A stretch of DNA of 45,438 nt from DATDVD01 sp035290065 (lineage in GTDB: Bacteria; Pseudomonadota; Gammaproteobacteria; Coxiellales; Coxiellaceae), in NCBI GenBank assembly GCA_035290065.1, contig DATDVD010000012.1:1-45438 (forward strand). Direction: 5' to 3'. Position numbers and translations under genes: made by a program. Positions 16,907-25,756 of the stretch are shown here, one piece after another (position 1 is the first letter of the stretch; each line of letters begins with the position of its first letter). The notes under the pieces were generated by a model. It was given only the letters and a program-made list of their open reading frames with translations. It did not search any database and had not been told where the DNA came from.

Positions 16907-17674
16907 GGATCCCATTAATCGTTGTGTTTCATTATTTTGAGTGGTAAGCAGTGCTTTTTCTGCTAAATCGATTTTAGGTAAAAATTTGCTCAGCTTTTTA
17001 ACATAGCTATTCACCGCTTCCATTGAATTGTGTTGTTGCAGCCGTCCCAGGGTGCTGTGAATTAGCAAAAAAGCTTTCAGTGAAATATAGTTACGAATAG
17101 GGTTAGTGGGAATGCTAGGTTCCCCAAATCCCAAATCAATAAAACGATTATTTAAATCAGAAGGAGGTTCTTCACCATAAAATTCTTCGGCCTCCTGATC
17201 CGAAAATTCAATACCCATCTCGCTTACTTTAATTAAACATTGCTGGTTAAATTCCATGATCAATTGGTGAAATTGCTCATAATGTAATCGAGTTAATTGC
17301 TCCAGTGGTTCTTGAACTTTGGCTAAATCGAGAGATTTTACGCCCATTAACTCCGAGGGAATAACAGAAACACGGTCCTCATATTGTGCTCGCTTAAAGG
17401 TCTCACTTTCGTACATCACTTGTTCCAGTTGTAAACGGCCTAAGGCGCAGTAGCTGGTGAATTTTGGTTGGAAAAAATCGGCATAAGGACCGGATAAGGC
17501 ATTTACAATAGCCCGTTGGGAGAGTAAAGCGGGGGGAACCACTACTCCCTCAGCGCTCACTTGAAGTTTCTGCTTAGGGGAAATATCTAAAAAATGAATG
17601 AGTTGGGCTAGCCCTTGCCATTGGCTCAGAATCGTTCTAGCATAGGTGGAAAGGAAAGGGGTCTCTTTGGTCAT
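16883..17674 (-). CDS. Conserved-looking soluble protein of unknown function
   Basis: No family recognised. The 263-residue product is largely alpha-helical by composition, without signal peptide or membrane helix. There is an acidic central stretch (SDQEAEEFYGEEPPSD, near residue 180) and a conserved-looking segment NPIRNYISLKAFLLIHSTLG near 210. The start at 17674 is set by AAGGA with a seven-base gap; a longer frame from 17734 runs into the divergent gene. Its end overlaps rluB by 24 bases (convergent). Divergent from the gene at 17725, with about 50 bases between them. Confidence 0.6.
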   Translation of the reverse strand: MTKETPFLSTYARTILSQWQGLAQLIHFLDISPKQKLQVSAEGVVVPPALLSQRAIVNALSGPYADFFQPKFTSYCALGRLQLEQVMYESETFKRAQYEDRVSVIPSELMGVKSLDLAKVQEPLEQLTRLHYEQFHQLIMEFNQQCLIKVSEMGIEFSDQEAEEFYGEEPPSDLNNRFIDLGFGEPSIPTNPIRNYISLKAFLLIHSTLGRLQQHNSMEAVNSYVKKLSKFLPKIDLAEKALLTTQNNETQRLMGSLLYALNY

Positions 17675-17724
17675 TGCTTTTTCCTTAGTGCAATGGAAGT
17701 AATAATAGCATATTGGGTGAGAAA

Positions 17725-18207
17725 ATGGACCCACTCAGTTTAGAAGAATACATTCAGCCTTTTGGATATGATTGCCAAAAAGGGGCCCAGCAAGTGTTGC
17801 ACTATTGGGATAAGCCGCTGGCAATTGAACATTCCTTGTCTGCTTTGGGACATCGTGTCCATGGTTTCCATCAGTTGATCGAACTTTCTCCTGCTGCCTT
17901 AACTCAACATTTGCCCTATAGCGGTGGTTATTTTGAGTTAGCATTGGTTCATGGAGCTGTTTTTGCTCATCGTACGTTAGAGTTTGATATCGCCCTTATC
18001 CAAGAATTGGGCCGCGTAGCACAAGAAATTCGTATTTATCCTATCTTAGATTCAACGGGTAATATTCCGCACTATTTGCCTCGTTTTCTAGAGGTATTGC
18101 AAGATGCTCAATACGGTATCCAACTCAGCGAGATTCCAAAGGTAAAACATCCAGCGAATGTTTTATTGCAGCTATGGCCTAATGCCTGTGTACTAGCCAA
18201 TGAATAG
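17725..18207 (+). CDS. Protein resembling the C-terminal half of a class I SAM methyltransferase
   Basis: A 160-residue protein. Residues about 75-140 (FELALVHGAVF, then DIALIQELGRVAQEIRIYP and DSTGNIPHYLPRFLEVLQ) recall the late beta strands of class I SAM methyltransferases. No glycine-rich SAM loop is present at the N-terminus, so it is either a degenerate or trimmed methyltransferase or an unrelated fold. The ATG at 17725 is preceded by a weak GGTGAG; a TTG at 17713 would add four residues. The similarity is from memory and weak. Confidence 0.5.
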   Translation: MDPLSLEEYIQPFGYDCQKGAQQVLHYWDKPLAIEHSLSALGHRVHGFHQLIELSPAALTQHLPYSGGYFELALVHGAVFAHRTLEFDIALIQELGRVAQEIRIYPILDSTGNIPHYLPRFLEVLQDAQYGIQLSEIPKVKHPANVLLQLWPNACVLANE

Positions 18208-18252
18208 CGATGCGGTTAAGCAGGCCTTAAAAAACAATCAATTTTTTTAATC

Positions 18253-19161
18253 CTATTCCTGTAATGCCGGATTCCCATTGATAATGCCGGTAGGAACGTG
18301 ACCGGTGGCAATATGCTCACTGGCTCTCTCACAATGAGCTCTTTGATCGTCAAAAAAAATATCTGCCCCAAATGAACGAAGAAATTCGGTTTTATTAAGA
18401 CCTCCTAAGAAAAGCGCTTGATCAATACGAATATCCCATTCTCGTAACGTACGCACCACCCGCTCATGAGCCGGTGCTTGGCGAGCGGTGACTAACGCGG
18501 TGTGAATGGGGCACGCTTTTTCAGGAAAAAGTTTTTGAATGCGATGTAGTTGAGCTAAAAAGCCTTTAAAAGGTCCGCCGGGTAAAGGAATATGGGCCTC
18601 AGCTTTTTCTTTTGCTTGAAAGGCTTTTAATCCTTCTGTTTGATAGATTCGTTCCGATTCATCTGAAAACAAAACCGAATCTCCATCAAAGGCTATACGA
18701 ATTTCTTCGCCAGGGGATTGAGGTTTTGTCATCGGCAGTAAAGTGGCGGCCGCGCAGTTAGCATTCAATGCATGCTTGACGTCTTCCGAATGAGCTGACA
18801 AAAATAAATGAGCACCAAAGGCTTGAATATAACGGTAAGGGCTTTCACCGCTCGTAAAGGCTGCGCGAGTAATAGTAAGTCCATAATGCTGAATACTATT
18901 GAAAACACGTAGTCCTGTATCTGCACTATTGCGAGATAATAAAATAACTTCAACCAAATCCTGGGTTTCATTAAGGTGTAATAATTTCTGGACCAAGGAA
19001 AAGGCAACCCCCGGTTCTAAAATCTTGGATTCATTTTCAATTTGATACTGCGCGTATTTTTCTACCCCTTCTTTTTCATAGATCTCATTGCTCTGGGTTA
19101 AATCAAAGAGCGCGCGGGAGGAAATGGCAATAATAAGTTTATGAGAAATATCTTCTGGCAT
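18253..19161 (-). CDS. Cytosolic 5'-nucleotidase (NT5C1-like family)
   Basis: Dephosphorylates nucleoside 5'-monophosphates; HAD-like fold. The 302-residue protein matches the bacterial 5'-nucleotidase family related to vertebrate cN-I: LIIAISSRALFDL at the N-terminus, VEVILLSRNSADTGLRVFNS near 70, TITRAAFTSGESPYRYI near 95, the DXD-type motif AFDGDSVLFSDE near 157, and FLGGLNKTEFLRSFGADIFFDDQ near 255. It lies 9 bases after the stop of the helicase gene on the same strand and is probably co-transcribed with it. The link with DNA repair may be only positional. Confidence 0.85.
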   Translation of the reverse strand: MPEDISHKLIIAISSRALFDLTQSNEIYEKEGVEKYAQYQIENESKILEPGVAFSLVQKLLHLNETQDLVEVILLSRNSADTGLRVFNSIQHYGLTITRAAFTSGESPYRYIQAFGAHLFLSAHSEDVKHALNANCAAATLLPMTKPQSPGEEIRIAFDGDSVLFSDESERIYQTEGLKAFQAKEKAEAHIPLPGGPFKGFLAQLHRIQKLFPEKACPIHTALVTARQAPAHERVVRTLREWDIRIDQALFLGGLNKTEFLRSFGADIFFDDQRAHCERASEHIATGHVPTGIINGNPALQE

Positions 19162-19170
19162 CTTTAAATT

Positions 19171-21921
19171 TTAACATTCTTCTAACGATGAAACAATGGC
19201 AGGGTTTTCAGGAAAAGCCAGCCGATAAAATAATTTAGTAGGTCTTGCAATAGGTGATTGAGAAGAAGCTTTCGGCATTTCTTCTACCCGTTGTTGTAAA
19301 ATTGACTGGTCTAATGTCCATATTTGATGCATAAAACTGTTGGAAGGAGGTTGTTTAAGATAATGATTATCATCCATTTCCATCTCTGAAAACAAATGCA
19401 ACGATTTTTTGGCTCGAGTACAGGCTACATACATTAATCGAGTAAATTCAAATTCAGACTTTTTTTTCTGCAATAATTGGATATAGCTATAAAGCGAGTG
19501 AGAACGGTTAAGCATTAGAGGGGCTAATAATAAATCTGTGTCTGCATTTTTTCGAGGCCTTTCCATCCACTGCAAAAGCGGTTTTGTATCGGACAAAGGC
19601 ATGCGGGATAAACCGGGTAGCAAAACATGATCAAATTCCAACCCCTTGGCTTTGTGAATCGTCATGATTTGTATAGCAAAAGCCGATAAACTGCCCGATT
19701 CAGCCGGTTGTTTTTGAATAACACGTTCGAGTTGTTCTAAGTGAATAGGTTCTGGAATAGAAACCAAGCATTCAAAAAATACGCTTACATTTCTTCGAGC
19801 CGATTCACTTCGTAATGTTTCAGGACCACGAAGAGCCCCCCAGATTTTTTTAATCCATTCATAAAAAGGAAAATCGGTTTGATGATGGAAAGCCTCTACT
19901 AAAATAGGCACTATCCATGCTAAACGAATCAAAGCCTCGCTACTGAGCGAGGGAATTTTTTTATATTCTTTTAACATAGGCCAGATAAAATCGCCACAAT
20001 GCTGGCTAATCGCCAATAAATCGGCCAGTTTTAATCCACACCAGGGAGCGCGTAAAAGCGCTAACCAGGCCATTTTATTTTCCCATTGTAATAAAGCATG
20101 ACAGAGAGTGAGGCAATCTTGAATTTCTGGTCGATCGTACAGGCTTTCTAAATCAATTCCATGAAAGGCTATAGAGGCTTTTCGTAACGCCGGCATAATG
20201 GTTTGTAATTGATGGCGAGATTGCACTAAGATCGCGATAGAGTCCTGAGGATATTTTTCTCGTAAACTCTGAATAGATTGAACCACGGCATCTTCAGTAG
20301 ACAAAGTCTCATTAGGAACGGTTGGATAATAATAAATAGGTGTTTCTTTTTTTTCTCGAAGCACAAGAGCAGGGAGATAGGGGATGGCGCCATTCGCAAT
20401 ATCCGGGTGTTTAGGAAACATGGAGGAAAACATTCGATTAATCCAATCAATTAGTAAACGTTCCGATCGAAAATTAATCGTTAATGATAATTGTTCAAGG
20501 GCTACCGAACCAAATCCCTCCTGGCATACTTTTAAAAACAATCCTACTTCCGCATGGCGAAATCGATAAATGGATTGCATAGGATCACCCACTATGAAAA
20601 GCGTTTTTCTCACGGTTGAGTCCCAGTGTTGTATTAATCGTTCAAACAAACGATATTGAATAACAGACGTATCTTGAAATTCATCAATCATAATATGATG
20701 AATGTTATAATCTAATTGCAATGCCAATTCTGTTGGAGATTCTAAATGGCCTAACGCTTCCAGTGCACGGAGAGTTTGTTCGGTATAATCCGTTTCCTTG
20801 GCCTCTATAAAAATAGTTTTTAAACGTGCTGCCAATCGAGGTAAAAAATACATAAGCGACGCTAATAATTCCCATTCAGAATCAGTATATTCAACGGGCG
20901 GACATTGTTTAATTTCTACAAATGCTCCAATAGCTTCTTCGGATAATCCTTCTAAAAAAGATAACATACGGGCTTTGTAAATTTTTTCTTCTGACGGAAA
21001 TCCGTTAGCTTTAGTCACAGTGGCTCGTTTCCCATTAGCTTGAGTCAGTATCAACTCACTTAGCGCTTGCCACGCCTTTAAAGCGCTGGAATGAAAAGTA
21101 GGGAAAATAGAAAAATCTTTCTCTGCCAGAGGATGAGAAATACCCATTTTTTTAAATTGCCCACAAGCATACTTGGCTAACGCATGCAATTCGGCCCATT
21201 GAGAAGTAGTTAATTGATGTTGCAGCGTTTCCAGTGCATCCATAGCAATATGATGCAAACTTTTTTCCAAGGCTTGTTTTAAAGAAGACGGTTGATTCCA
21301 ATGAGGAATTAGATAACCTAACCATTGTTCACGTGTACTCAATAAATAAATGGATAATTTTTCCAACGCGCTATAACGATTATCCAACAATAACAGTAAT
21401 TGTTTTATGATCGTTTGTTCTTTCTCGGCTAAATTTGTCTCTAGAAAAAGTTCTCGCACAGCTGCTTCATAATGGGGAAAAGCATCTTCTGCAACGGGCA
21501 ATAAAGCACCTGCCTCCGACAGATAGGGAATTTGTCGATTCAAATAGGCCACAAATGCATCAATCGTCATAATACGTAAACGATGAGAATGATGTAGAAG
21601 TTCCCATTGTTGACGGTCATTCTGTTGTAAAGCTTGTTGAGCCAATTGATACGTTATTGGTTGATGAGACGTCCCTGGCGCTTGGTGAGAAGAGGCCTTT
21701 GTAAGCATTTCTAGAATACGTTCACGCATTTCACCGGCTGCTTTTCGCGTAAACGTAATGGCTAAAATTTCTTCGGGTTCATTTACCGTGCTCAGTAAGG
21801 TTAAATATCGCTGAATCAGTAATTCTGTTTTTCCGGAACCCGCCGGAGCTTGTACAATAAATGAACGTTCAGGATTTAAGGCTAATTGCCGGGCCTGCTG
21901 ATCTTGGGTCAAACTGTCCAT
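19171..21921 (-). CDS. UvrD/AddA-like DNA helicase lacking a C-terminal nuclease domain
   Basis: SF1A helicase of the RecB/AddA group, acting at DNA double-strand ends. Motifs in order: Walker A APAGSGKT (K31), AITFTRKAAGEM, DEFQDT near residue 413, GDPMQSIYRFRHAEVGLF near 440, TIHKAKGLEFDHVLLPGL near 765 and VACTRAKK near 834. AddA proteins usually end in a PD-(D/E)XK nuclease domain and are 1100-1250 residues; this one is 916 and stops about 80 residues after motif VI with no nuclease motif. The partner nuclease at 22536-25019 may supply cleavage. The start chosen is the ATG before the conserved QDQQARQLAL segment; a frame from 22023 would extend into the divergent MarR promoter. No ribosome binding site; a TATACT lies eight bases upstream. 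Confidence 0.85.
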   Translation of the reverse strand: MDSLTQDQQARQLALNPERSFIVQAPAGSGKTELLIQRYLTLLSTVNEPEEILAITFTRKAAGEMRERILEMLTKASSHQAPGTSHQPITYQLAQQALQQNDRQQWELLHHSHRLRIMTIDAFVAYLNRQIPYLSEAGALLPVAEDAFPHYEAAVRELFLETNLAEKEQTIIKQLLLLLDNRYSALEKLSIYLLSTREQWLGYLIPHWNQPSSLKQALEKSLHHIAMDALETLQHQLTTSQWAELHALAKYACGQFKKMGISHPLAEKDFSIFPTFHSSALKAWQALSELILTQANGKRATVTKANGFPSEEKIYKARMLSFLEGLSEEAIGAFVEIKQCPPVEYTDSEWELLASLMYFLPRLAARLKTIFIEAKETDYTEQTLRALEALGHLESPTELALQLDYNIHHIMIDEFQDTSVIQYRLFERLIQHWDSTVRKTLFIVGDPMQSIYRFRHAEVGLFLKVCQEGFGSVALEQLSLTINFRSERLLIDWINRMFSSMFPKHPDIANGAIPYLPALVLREKKETPIYYYPTVPNETLSTEDAVVQSIQSLREKYPQDSIAILVQSRHQLQTIMPALRKASIAFHGIDLESLYDRPEIQDCLTLCHALLQWENKMAWLALLRAPWCGLKLADLLAISQHCGDFIWPMLKEYKKIPSLSSEALIRLAWIVPILVEAFHHQTDFPFYEWIKKIWGALRGPETLRSESARRNVSVFFECLVSIPEPIHLEQLERVIQKQPAESGSLSAFAIQIMTIHKAKGLEFDHVLLPGLSRMPLSDTKPLLQWMERPRKNADTDLLLAPLMLNRSHSLYSYIQLLQKKKSEFEFTRLMYVACTRAKKSLHLFSEMEMDDNHYLKQPPSNSFMHQIWTLDQSILQQRVEEMPKASSQSPIARPTKLFYRLAFPENPAIVSSLEEC

Positions 21922-21928
21922 AAAATGC

Positions 21929-21934
21929 AGTATA
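21929..21934 (-). promoter_or_regulatory. -10 element of the AddA-like gene
   Basis: TATACT on the minus strand, seven bases before the ATG at 21921. No convincing -35 at 16-18 bases, so the assignment rests on the hexamer and the absence of a Shine-Dalgarno sequence. Confidence 0.35.
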
Positions 21935-21948
21935 CTCACCTTTAGCCA

Positions 21949-21977
21949 TTGACGATAGTAAGTGTGGCTACTATAAT
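21949..21977 (+). promoter_or_regulatory. Strong sigma-70 promoter of the MarR gene
   Basis: TTGACG (21949-21954), a 17-base spacer, TATAAT (21972-21977): eleven of twelve consensus positions. Transcription should start near 21984, only about five bases before the first ATG (21989). The -35 lies 15 bases from the divergent -10 of the helicase gene, so a repressor bound here could affect both. Confidence 0.7.
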
Positions 21978-21988
21978 CCCGGATTTTA

Positions 21989-22531
21989 ATGGTACAAACG
22001 ACAGGGAATTGGCACTTGACCATCCTTTTTTCTCCCGACCGTCCCGAGCTTTCTTTAGGCTTCTCGTTGTGGCGATTATGTAATTTCTGGCAGCAGGCTA
22101 TTAATGTGGTGCTGAAAGAATTAGATTTGACACACGTCCAATATTTAATGTTGGGAGGTGTTCACCATCTGCAAGCCAATAATGCCGTAGTAAATCAAAA
22201 TAAATTAGCCAAGCATTTGAAAACCGATATTATGATGACTTCGAAAGTGTGCCGTGCCTTAGAAAAAAAAGGTTATCTATTACGTGCTAAATTGCGATCC
22301 GATTCGCGCTCTCGTATGTTGGTATTAACTCGTAAAGGGAAAGAGCGTTATACCAGTGCAGTTTTATTAGTGGAAACAGTAGAACGCAAGGTGTTTAACC
22401 ACTTGCAAATTCCCGCCGGCGAATGGTTGGACCAAATTAAGGCGTTGATGTTACATTTATTGCCCGAAAGCGAACCTGTTGAGCACGCCGCTAATGTGTT
22501 TCTGATAGAACCCGATCTTCAACAGGCTTAA
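21989..22531 (+). CDS. MarR family transcriptional regulator
   Basis: Winged-helix dimeric regulator. The 180-residue product shows the N-terminal helix LGFSLWRLCNFWQ, the recognition region VVNQNKLAKHLKTDIMMTSKVCRALEKKGYL (about residues 67-97) and the wing with RMLVLTRKGKERY, typical of MarR. Two starts are possible: ATG at 21989, almost at the predicted transcription start, or TTG at 22016 with AGGGA eight bases before it (171 residues). It lies on the opposite strand between the two AddAB-like genes and converges on the nuclease gene with a four-base gap. Target unknown; autoregulation and control of the divergent helicase gene are plausible. Confidence 0.88.
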   Translation: MVQTTGNWHLTILFSPDRPELSLGFSLWRLCNFWQQAINVVLKELDLTHVQYLMLGGVHHLQANNAVVNQNKLAKHLKTDIMMTSKVCRALEKKGYLLRAKLRSDSRSRMLVLTRKGKERYTSAVLLVETVERKVFNHLQIPAGEWLDQIKALMLHLLPESEPVEHAANVFLIEPDLQQA

Positions 22532-22535
22532 CCGT

Positions 22536-25019
22536 TTATACTTCATTCACCCGACACAAGCGGTGTAAATTACACCATTGACAGGTTGAGGGCTCTAGCG
22601 GATTAACAGCTGCCTTGCCTGCTTTAAACTCTGTACTTAATCGCTCCATCACCTGTGCCCAATGCGTTTGTAAGGCTTCCCAGCTTTCCGCATAGGGCTC
22701 GTACTTGAGCTTTGCCACAGGAATTAAACCGGGCAAACCTTCCGCCTGTTTAGCGATTCCCTTAAATTCAAATTTTTGATGTCGTAATTTGGCGTAGACA
22801 ATGCCTTCTGTATAGGGTGAAAAAAGAGAATATAAAGGTAATTGCACATTTTTAGGTCGTGCCCCAAACCAATCGCTCACGGCGGCTTGACCTGTTTTGT
22901 AGTCAATCACTACGTACTGCCCTGTTTCTAATTCATCCACACGATCCAATTTTACGCGAATTGCTAATCCATGCACTTGAAACGTGTACGTAGCTTCACA
23001 GGCAATGACTCGAAAAGGCGGGCGTTTTTTTTCAAACGCGAGCCATTCGTATGCCAAATGCTTCAATCGCTCTTTTTCCACTTGTGCATTTAAAGAATCA
23101 TCCGCTGGAATTAGGCAGGCAATGGCCTGTTCAATTAATTTTCCTACCTCGGCAGAAGAGAGTGCCACTAAACGGCTGTGGGTTTTAATCTCTTGCCACA
23201 CTATTTCCATTAAACGGTGAACGTACGTCCCTTGCTCTGCACGATTAAAACCCATTTCATAATCAAAAGAAGCCGGAATATGTAAACGAAACCGACTAAA
23301 GGCTTGAAAAGGACAAAGTGATTGGGCCGTTAATAAACTTGCTCCCCCTCGTACCATAGTCTCGGATTGAATTGCAGGCCCCTCGGCATCTTCAAATAGC
23401 TCTAAAGAGGTTATGCTGGAGGTGGTGGGAAGGAGAGGGATATTATCCAATTTTGGAATAGAAAGAATAAAAGGAGAAGGCATTAACTTTTTATCGTGCT
23501 CTTGCTCTGGGCTACTGACGCAAATGGTTTCAGCACAGTGCAAAAGTCGCCCCGTCACTTTTTTAGCATATTCCCATTCTCGCTGAGGAGACGCATGAGG
23601 AAATCCATGCTGTACTTGCAAGGGATACGGTAAAAAAGGATGAGGTTTCGGCGGGCATGGCCATTGATCGGCATGCAAACCCGGAATCCATACTTTATCC
23701 CATACAAGCCCCGTCGATTCTAAAAGGCCCAAGATGGGAATACTGTTCTCGGGAGCTTTGGGTAAATAAGGTGTGCTATTAAGCACTAGGGTAAGCAGCG
23801 ATAAAGCTTGCGAAAAATCCATTAAAGGAGAAGCAGTACTCAGGGTTTGCAGCGTTTCTACCGTTTCTTTAAAAGGCAGTGGGCCTTCTGACCATCCTAA
23901 GGTGGTTAATGCAGCGGAGAAAAAAGTGCCCCATTGGGAGGCAGTTTGCTGAACAAGCGTGTGCTTTTGCAGGGTTTCCCGAAACATTTTCCATCGAAAA
24001 GGAAATAAGGTTTTTAAAGAAGTAGTGTTTGCAAAGGCTTGCAAAGAGGTAGAAAAACTTTCAAGCGAAACAATTCCCATTCCCCGTGTGCGAGAAAAGT
24101 GATCCCACTGCATTATAAAACATCGATCTTCTTCGGTGTTATTAATAAAAGGAGACCGCAGCAATGCCATAAGTTCGGCCGTGGATTGAGGTTTTTCCTC
24201 TAAATGAAGACAACGAAGCGCCGTTTGTATAGCAGGCGTATCACTTAGCCTATTGCCATGACTAATATGAACGTTAGGAATATCCAGAAGACGCAATAAT
24301 CCCTGGTCTTCGGCTAAGTTAGGCACAATCGCTCCAATATGGAAGTGAGGATGACGTTCTTTTTCCCGCCGTAACCAATAGGCCATCTGCTCATATTCTT
24401 CGCGCTTATCGGGTAGTTGATAGCGATTCATCGTGTGAGGTGATGAATGAGGTTCATAGGTTTGAAAAGAGGTATACGCTTTAAAGCTATTGAATAAACG
24501 GTGATACAACGGCGGCCACTCATCAAGACCCATTAGATAGAGGGTTTTAGGCAAATGATTTTTTAAAGCCATACGTTCTGATAACACCTGGTGTATCCAT
24601 TGTGTTTCCGTTTGGCGGTGAAGGATTTGAAGCCGCGTTTGAAATTGATGGGCCCACGTTAAAAAACGCGCCGTTTCTTGCGAATAGGGGGGTTGAAGGG
24701 AGCTCAATGGCACTTCCCACAAGGCTAATCGTAATCGCGCTTCTTTGGCTAATGTAGCGAAGGGGCGAACAGAATAAACATCGATATCGACATCCTCTGA
24801 AATAATTTGCTCCCACAACAACTGTTCTTCCAACTCCGACAGTAAAGGTTGAGCGGGGTGAAGAGAGGGCAAAGATTTTAGCCAAGTTATCAAGGGTACA
24901 ATAGAAGGGATCGATGATTGAAAGGTAAAATGTTGAAGAAGGGCATGGCTTAAATGATGAGTAGCCGTCAAAATTAGGCACTCTTCGGTGCCAATCGGCA
25001 ATTTCTCACAGGTCTTCAT
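22536..25019 (-). CDS. AddB-like PD-(D/E)XK nuclease / DNA repair protein
   Basis: Nuclease partner of the AddA-like helicase in double-strand end processing. The 827-residue protein carries at its C-terminus the RecB-type nuclease core: VKLDRVDEL, then VIDYKTG near residue 706, then NVQLPLYSL. It also has a cysteine set that in AddB and Cas4 holds a 4Fe-4S cluster: one cysteine in SLCPFQ near 567 and three in CQWCNLHRLC at about 812-821. The N-terminal two thirds look like an inactivated helicase region with no clean Walker A. It matches the gammaproteobacterial family annotated as probable DNA repair protein with PD-(D/E)XK domain. The start has no strong ribosome binding site. It is separated from the helicase gene by a MarR gene on the other strand. 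Confidence 0.85.
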   Translation of the reverse strand: MKTCEKLPIGTEECLILTATHHLSHALLQHFTFQSSIPSIVPLITWLKSLPSLHPAQPLLSELEEQLLWEQIISEDVDIDVYSVRPFATLAKEARLRLALWEVPLSSLQPPYSQETARFLTWAHQFQTRLQILHRQTETQWIHQVLSERMALKNHLPKTLYLMGLDEWPPLYHRLFNSFKAYTSFQTYEPHSSPHTMNRYQLPDKREEYEQMAYWLRREKERHPHFHIGAIVPNLAEDQGLLRLLDIPNVHISHGNRLSDTPAIQTALRCLHLEEKPQSTAELMALLRSPFINNTEEDRCFIMQWDHFSRTRGMGIVSLESFSTSLQAFANTTSLKTLFPFRWKMFRETLQKHTLVQQTASQWGTFFSAALTTLGWSEGPLPFKETVETLQTLSTASPLMDFSQALSLLTLVLNSTPYLPKAPENSIPILGLLESTGLVWDKVWIPGLHADQWPCPPKPHPFLPYPLQVQHGFPHASPQREWEYAKKVTGRLLHCAETICVSSPEQEHDKKLMPSPFILSIPKLDNIPLLPTTSSITSLELFEDAEGPAIQSETMVRGGASLLTAQSLCPFQAFSRFRLHIPASFDYEMGFNRAEQGTYVHRLMEIVWQEIKTHSRLVALSSAEVGKLIEQAIACLIPADDSLNAQVEKERLKHLAYEWLAFEKKRPPFRVIACEATYTFQVHGLAIRVKLDRVDELETGQYVVIDYKTGQAAVSDWFGARPKNVQLPLYSLFSPYTEGIVYAKLRHQKFEFKGIAKQAEGLPGLIPVAKLKYEPYAESWEALQTHWAQVMERLSTEFKAGKAAVNPLEPSTCQWCNLHRLCRVNEV

Positions 25020-25290
25020 GGTAACTATCCGTGGATATGATCATAAAATAAACAAACTTACTGATAAAAAAGGGTGTATTACTCACAGGGTAAAACGAGA
25101 AAACAACAGCCGTCAATCAAAATAAAAAATCCTGTCTCTCCCCAATAGGAAAAACGTAACTGATTGATTATTTAAACGATAAGAGAAGTGTGCAATTTCT
25201 ATTCATTTTAAGGGGCTTTCCTAATTATTGGAGACTTAAGAGGATCATGCAATGAATACTCACATCTTTATCCACAGAAATTGTGAATAA
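25020..25290. other. Gene-free AT-rich region with a pair of inverted DnaA-box-like sites
   Basis: The 271 bases between the AddB-like gene and ybeY contain no open frame worth calling. The right end holds TTATCCACA (25268-25276) and, five bases further, TGTGAATAA (25282-25290), which is TTATTCACA on the other strand: both match the DnaA box consensus TTATNCACA and face each other. A third site, TTACTCACA (about 25078-25086), has one mismatch. The rest is AT-rich without clear promoter pairs. The last base of the second box touches the ybeY stop. Confidence 0.5.
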
Positions 25291-25755
25291 CTACTGATAA
25301 GGATTCGGAAACCCCAACTGATTTAAAAGGGTGATTTCTAAGCGCTCCATTTTTTCCGCTTCTCCCTTTTTTACGTGATCATAACCCAGCAAATGCAAAA
25401 CCCCGTGGATCGTCAGATGGGCCCAATGGGCTTCGGGCAGTTTACCTTGTTCGCTCGCTTCTTGTTCGACTAAAGGAGCGCAAAGGGCAATATCCCCTAA
25501 ATACGCCTCATCCATGCCAGGCGTGGGATCGTTGGGAAAGGAAAGGACATTGGTGGGGCCTTTTTTATGCCGATACTGTTCATTTAAGGCTTGGCTTTCG
25601 TTCGAATTCACCACGCGAATAGTTAACTCTCGCTGTTTAGGGCAGGTGGAGGCGAAAACAGTTTCTACCCAGTGTTTAAAATGAGTGGCGTTAGGGAGGC
25701 TTGGAACCGCTGCCCCTACTTGTAAATGCACCATTGCTTTCATAGACTGCTTCAT
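25291..25755 (-). CDS. ybeY: Endoribonuclease YbeY
   Basis: Metal-dependent single-strand endoribonuclease needed for 16S rRNA 3' maturation and ribosome quality control. The product (154 residues from the ATG at 25755) shows LTIRVVNSNESQALNEQYR, GPTNVLSFP and the zinc motif HLTIHGVLHLLGYDH, whose three histidines bind zinc. Start uncertain: ATG codons at 25755, 25743 and 25734 are all in frame without a clear ribosome binding site; similarity to E. coli YbeY favours 25743 or 25734. In E. coli ybeY is with miaB and ybeZ; here miaB is near but a glycosylase gene lies between and ybeZ is absent. Confidence 0.93.
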   Translation of the reverse strand: MKQSMKAMVHLQVGAAVPSLPNATHFKHWVETVFASTCPKQRELTIRVVNSNESQALNEQYRHKKGPTNVLSFPNDPTPGMDEAYLGDIALCAPLVEQEASEQGKLPEAHWAHLTIHGVLHLLGYDHVKKGEAEKMERLEITLLNQLGFPNPYQ

Positions 25756-25756
25756 T

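Noticed and set aside
18230..18253. A/T-only hairpin between converging genes
   Set aside because: Made only of A and T runs, too weak to call a terminator.
25020..25290. Chromosome origin of replication
   Set aside because: Only two good DnaA boxes and no dnaA, dnaN, gidA or rpmH nearby; kept only as a possible DnaA-binding site.
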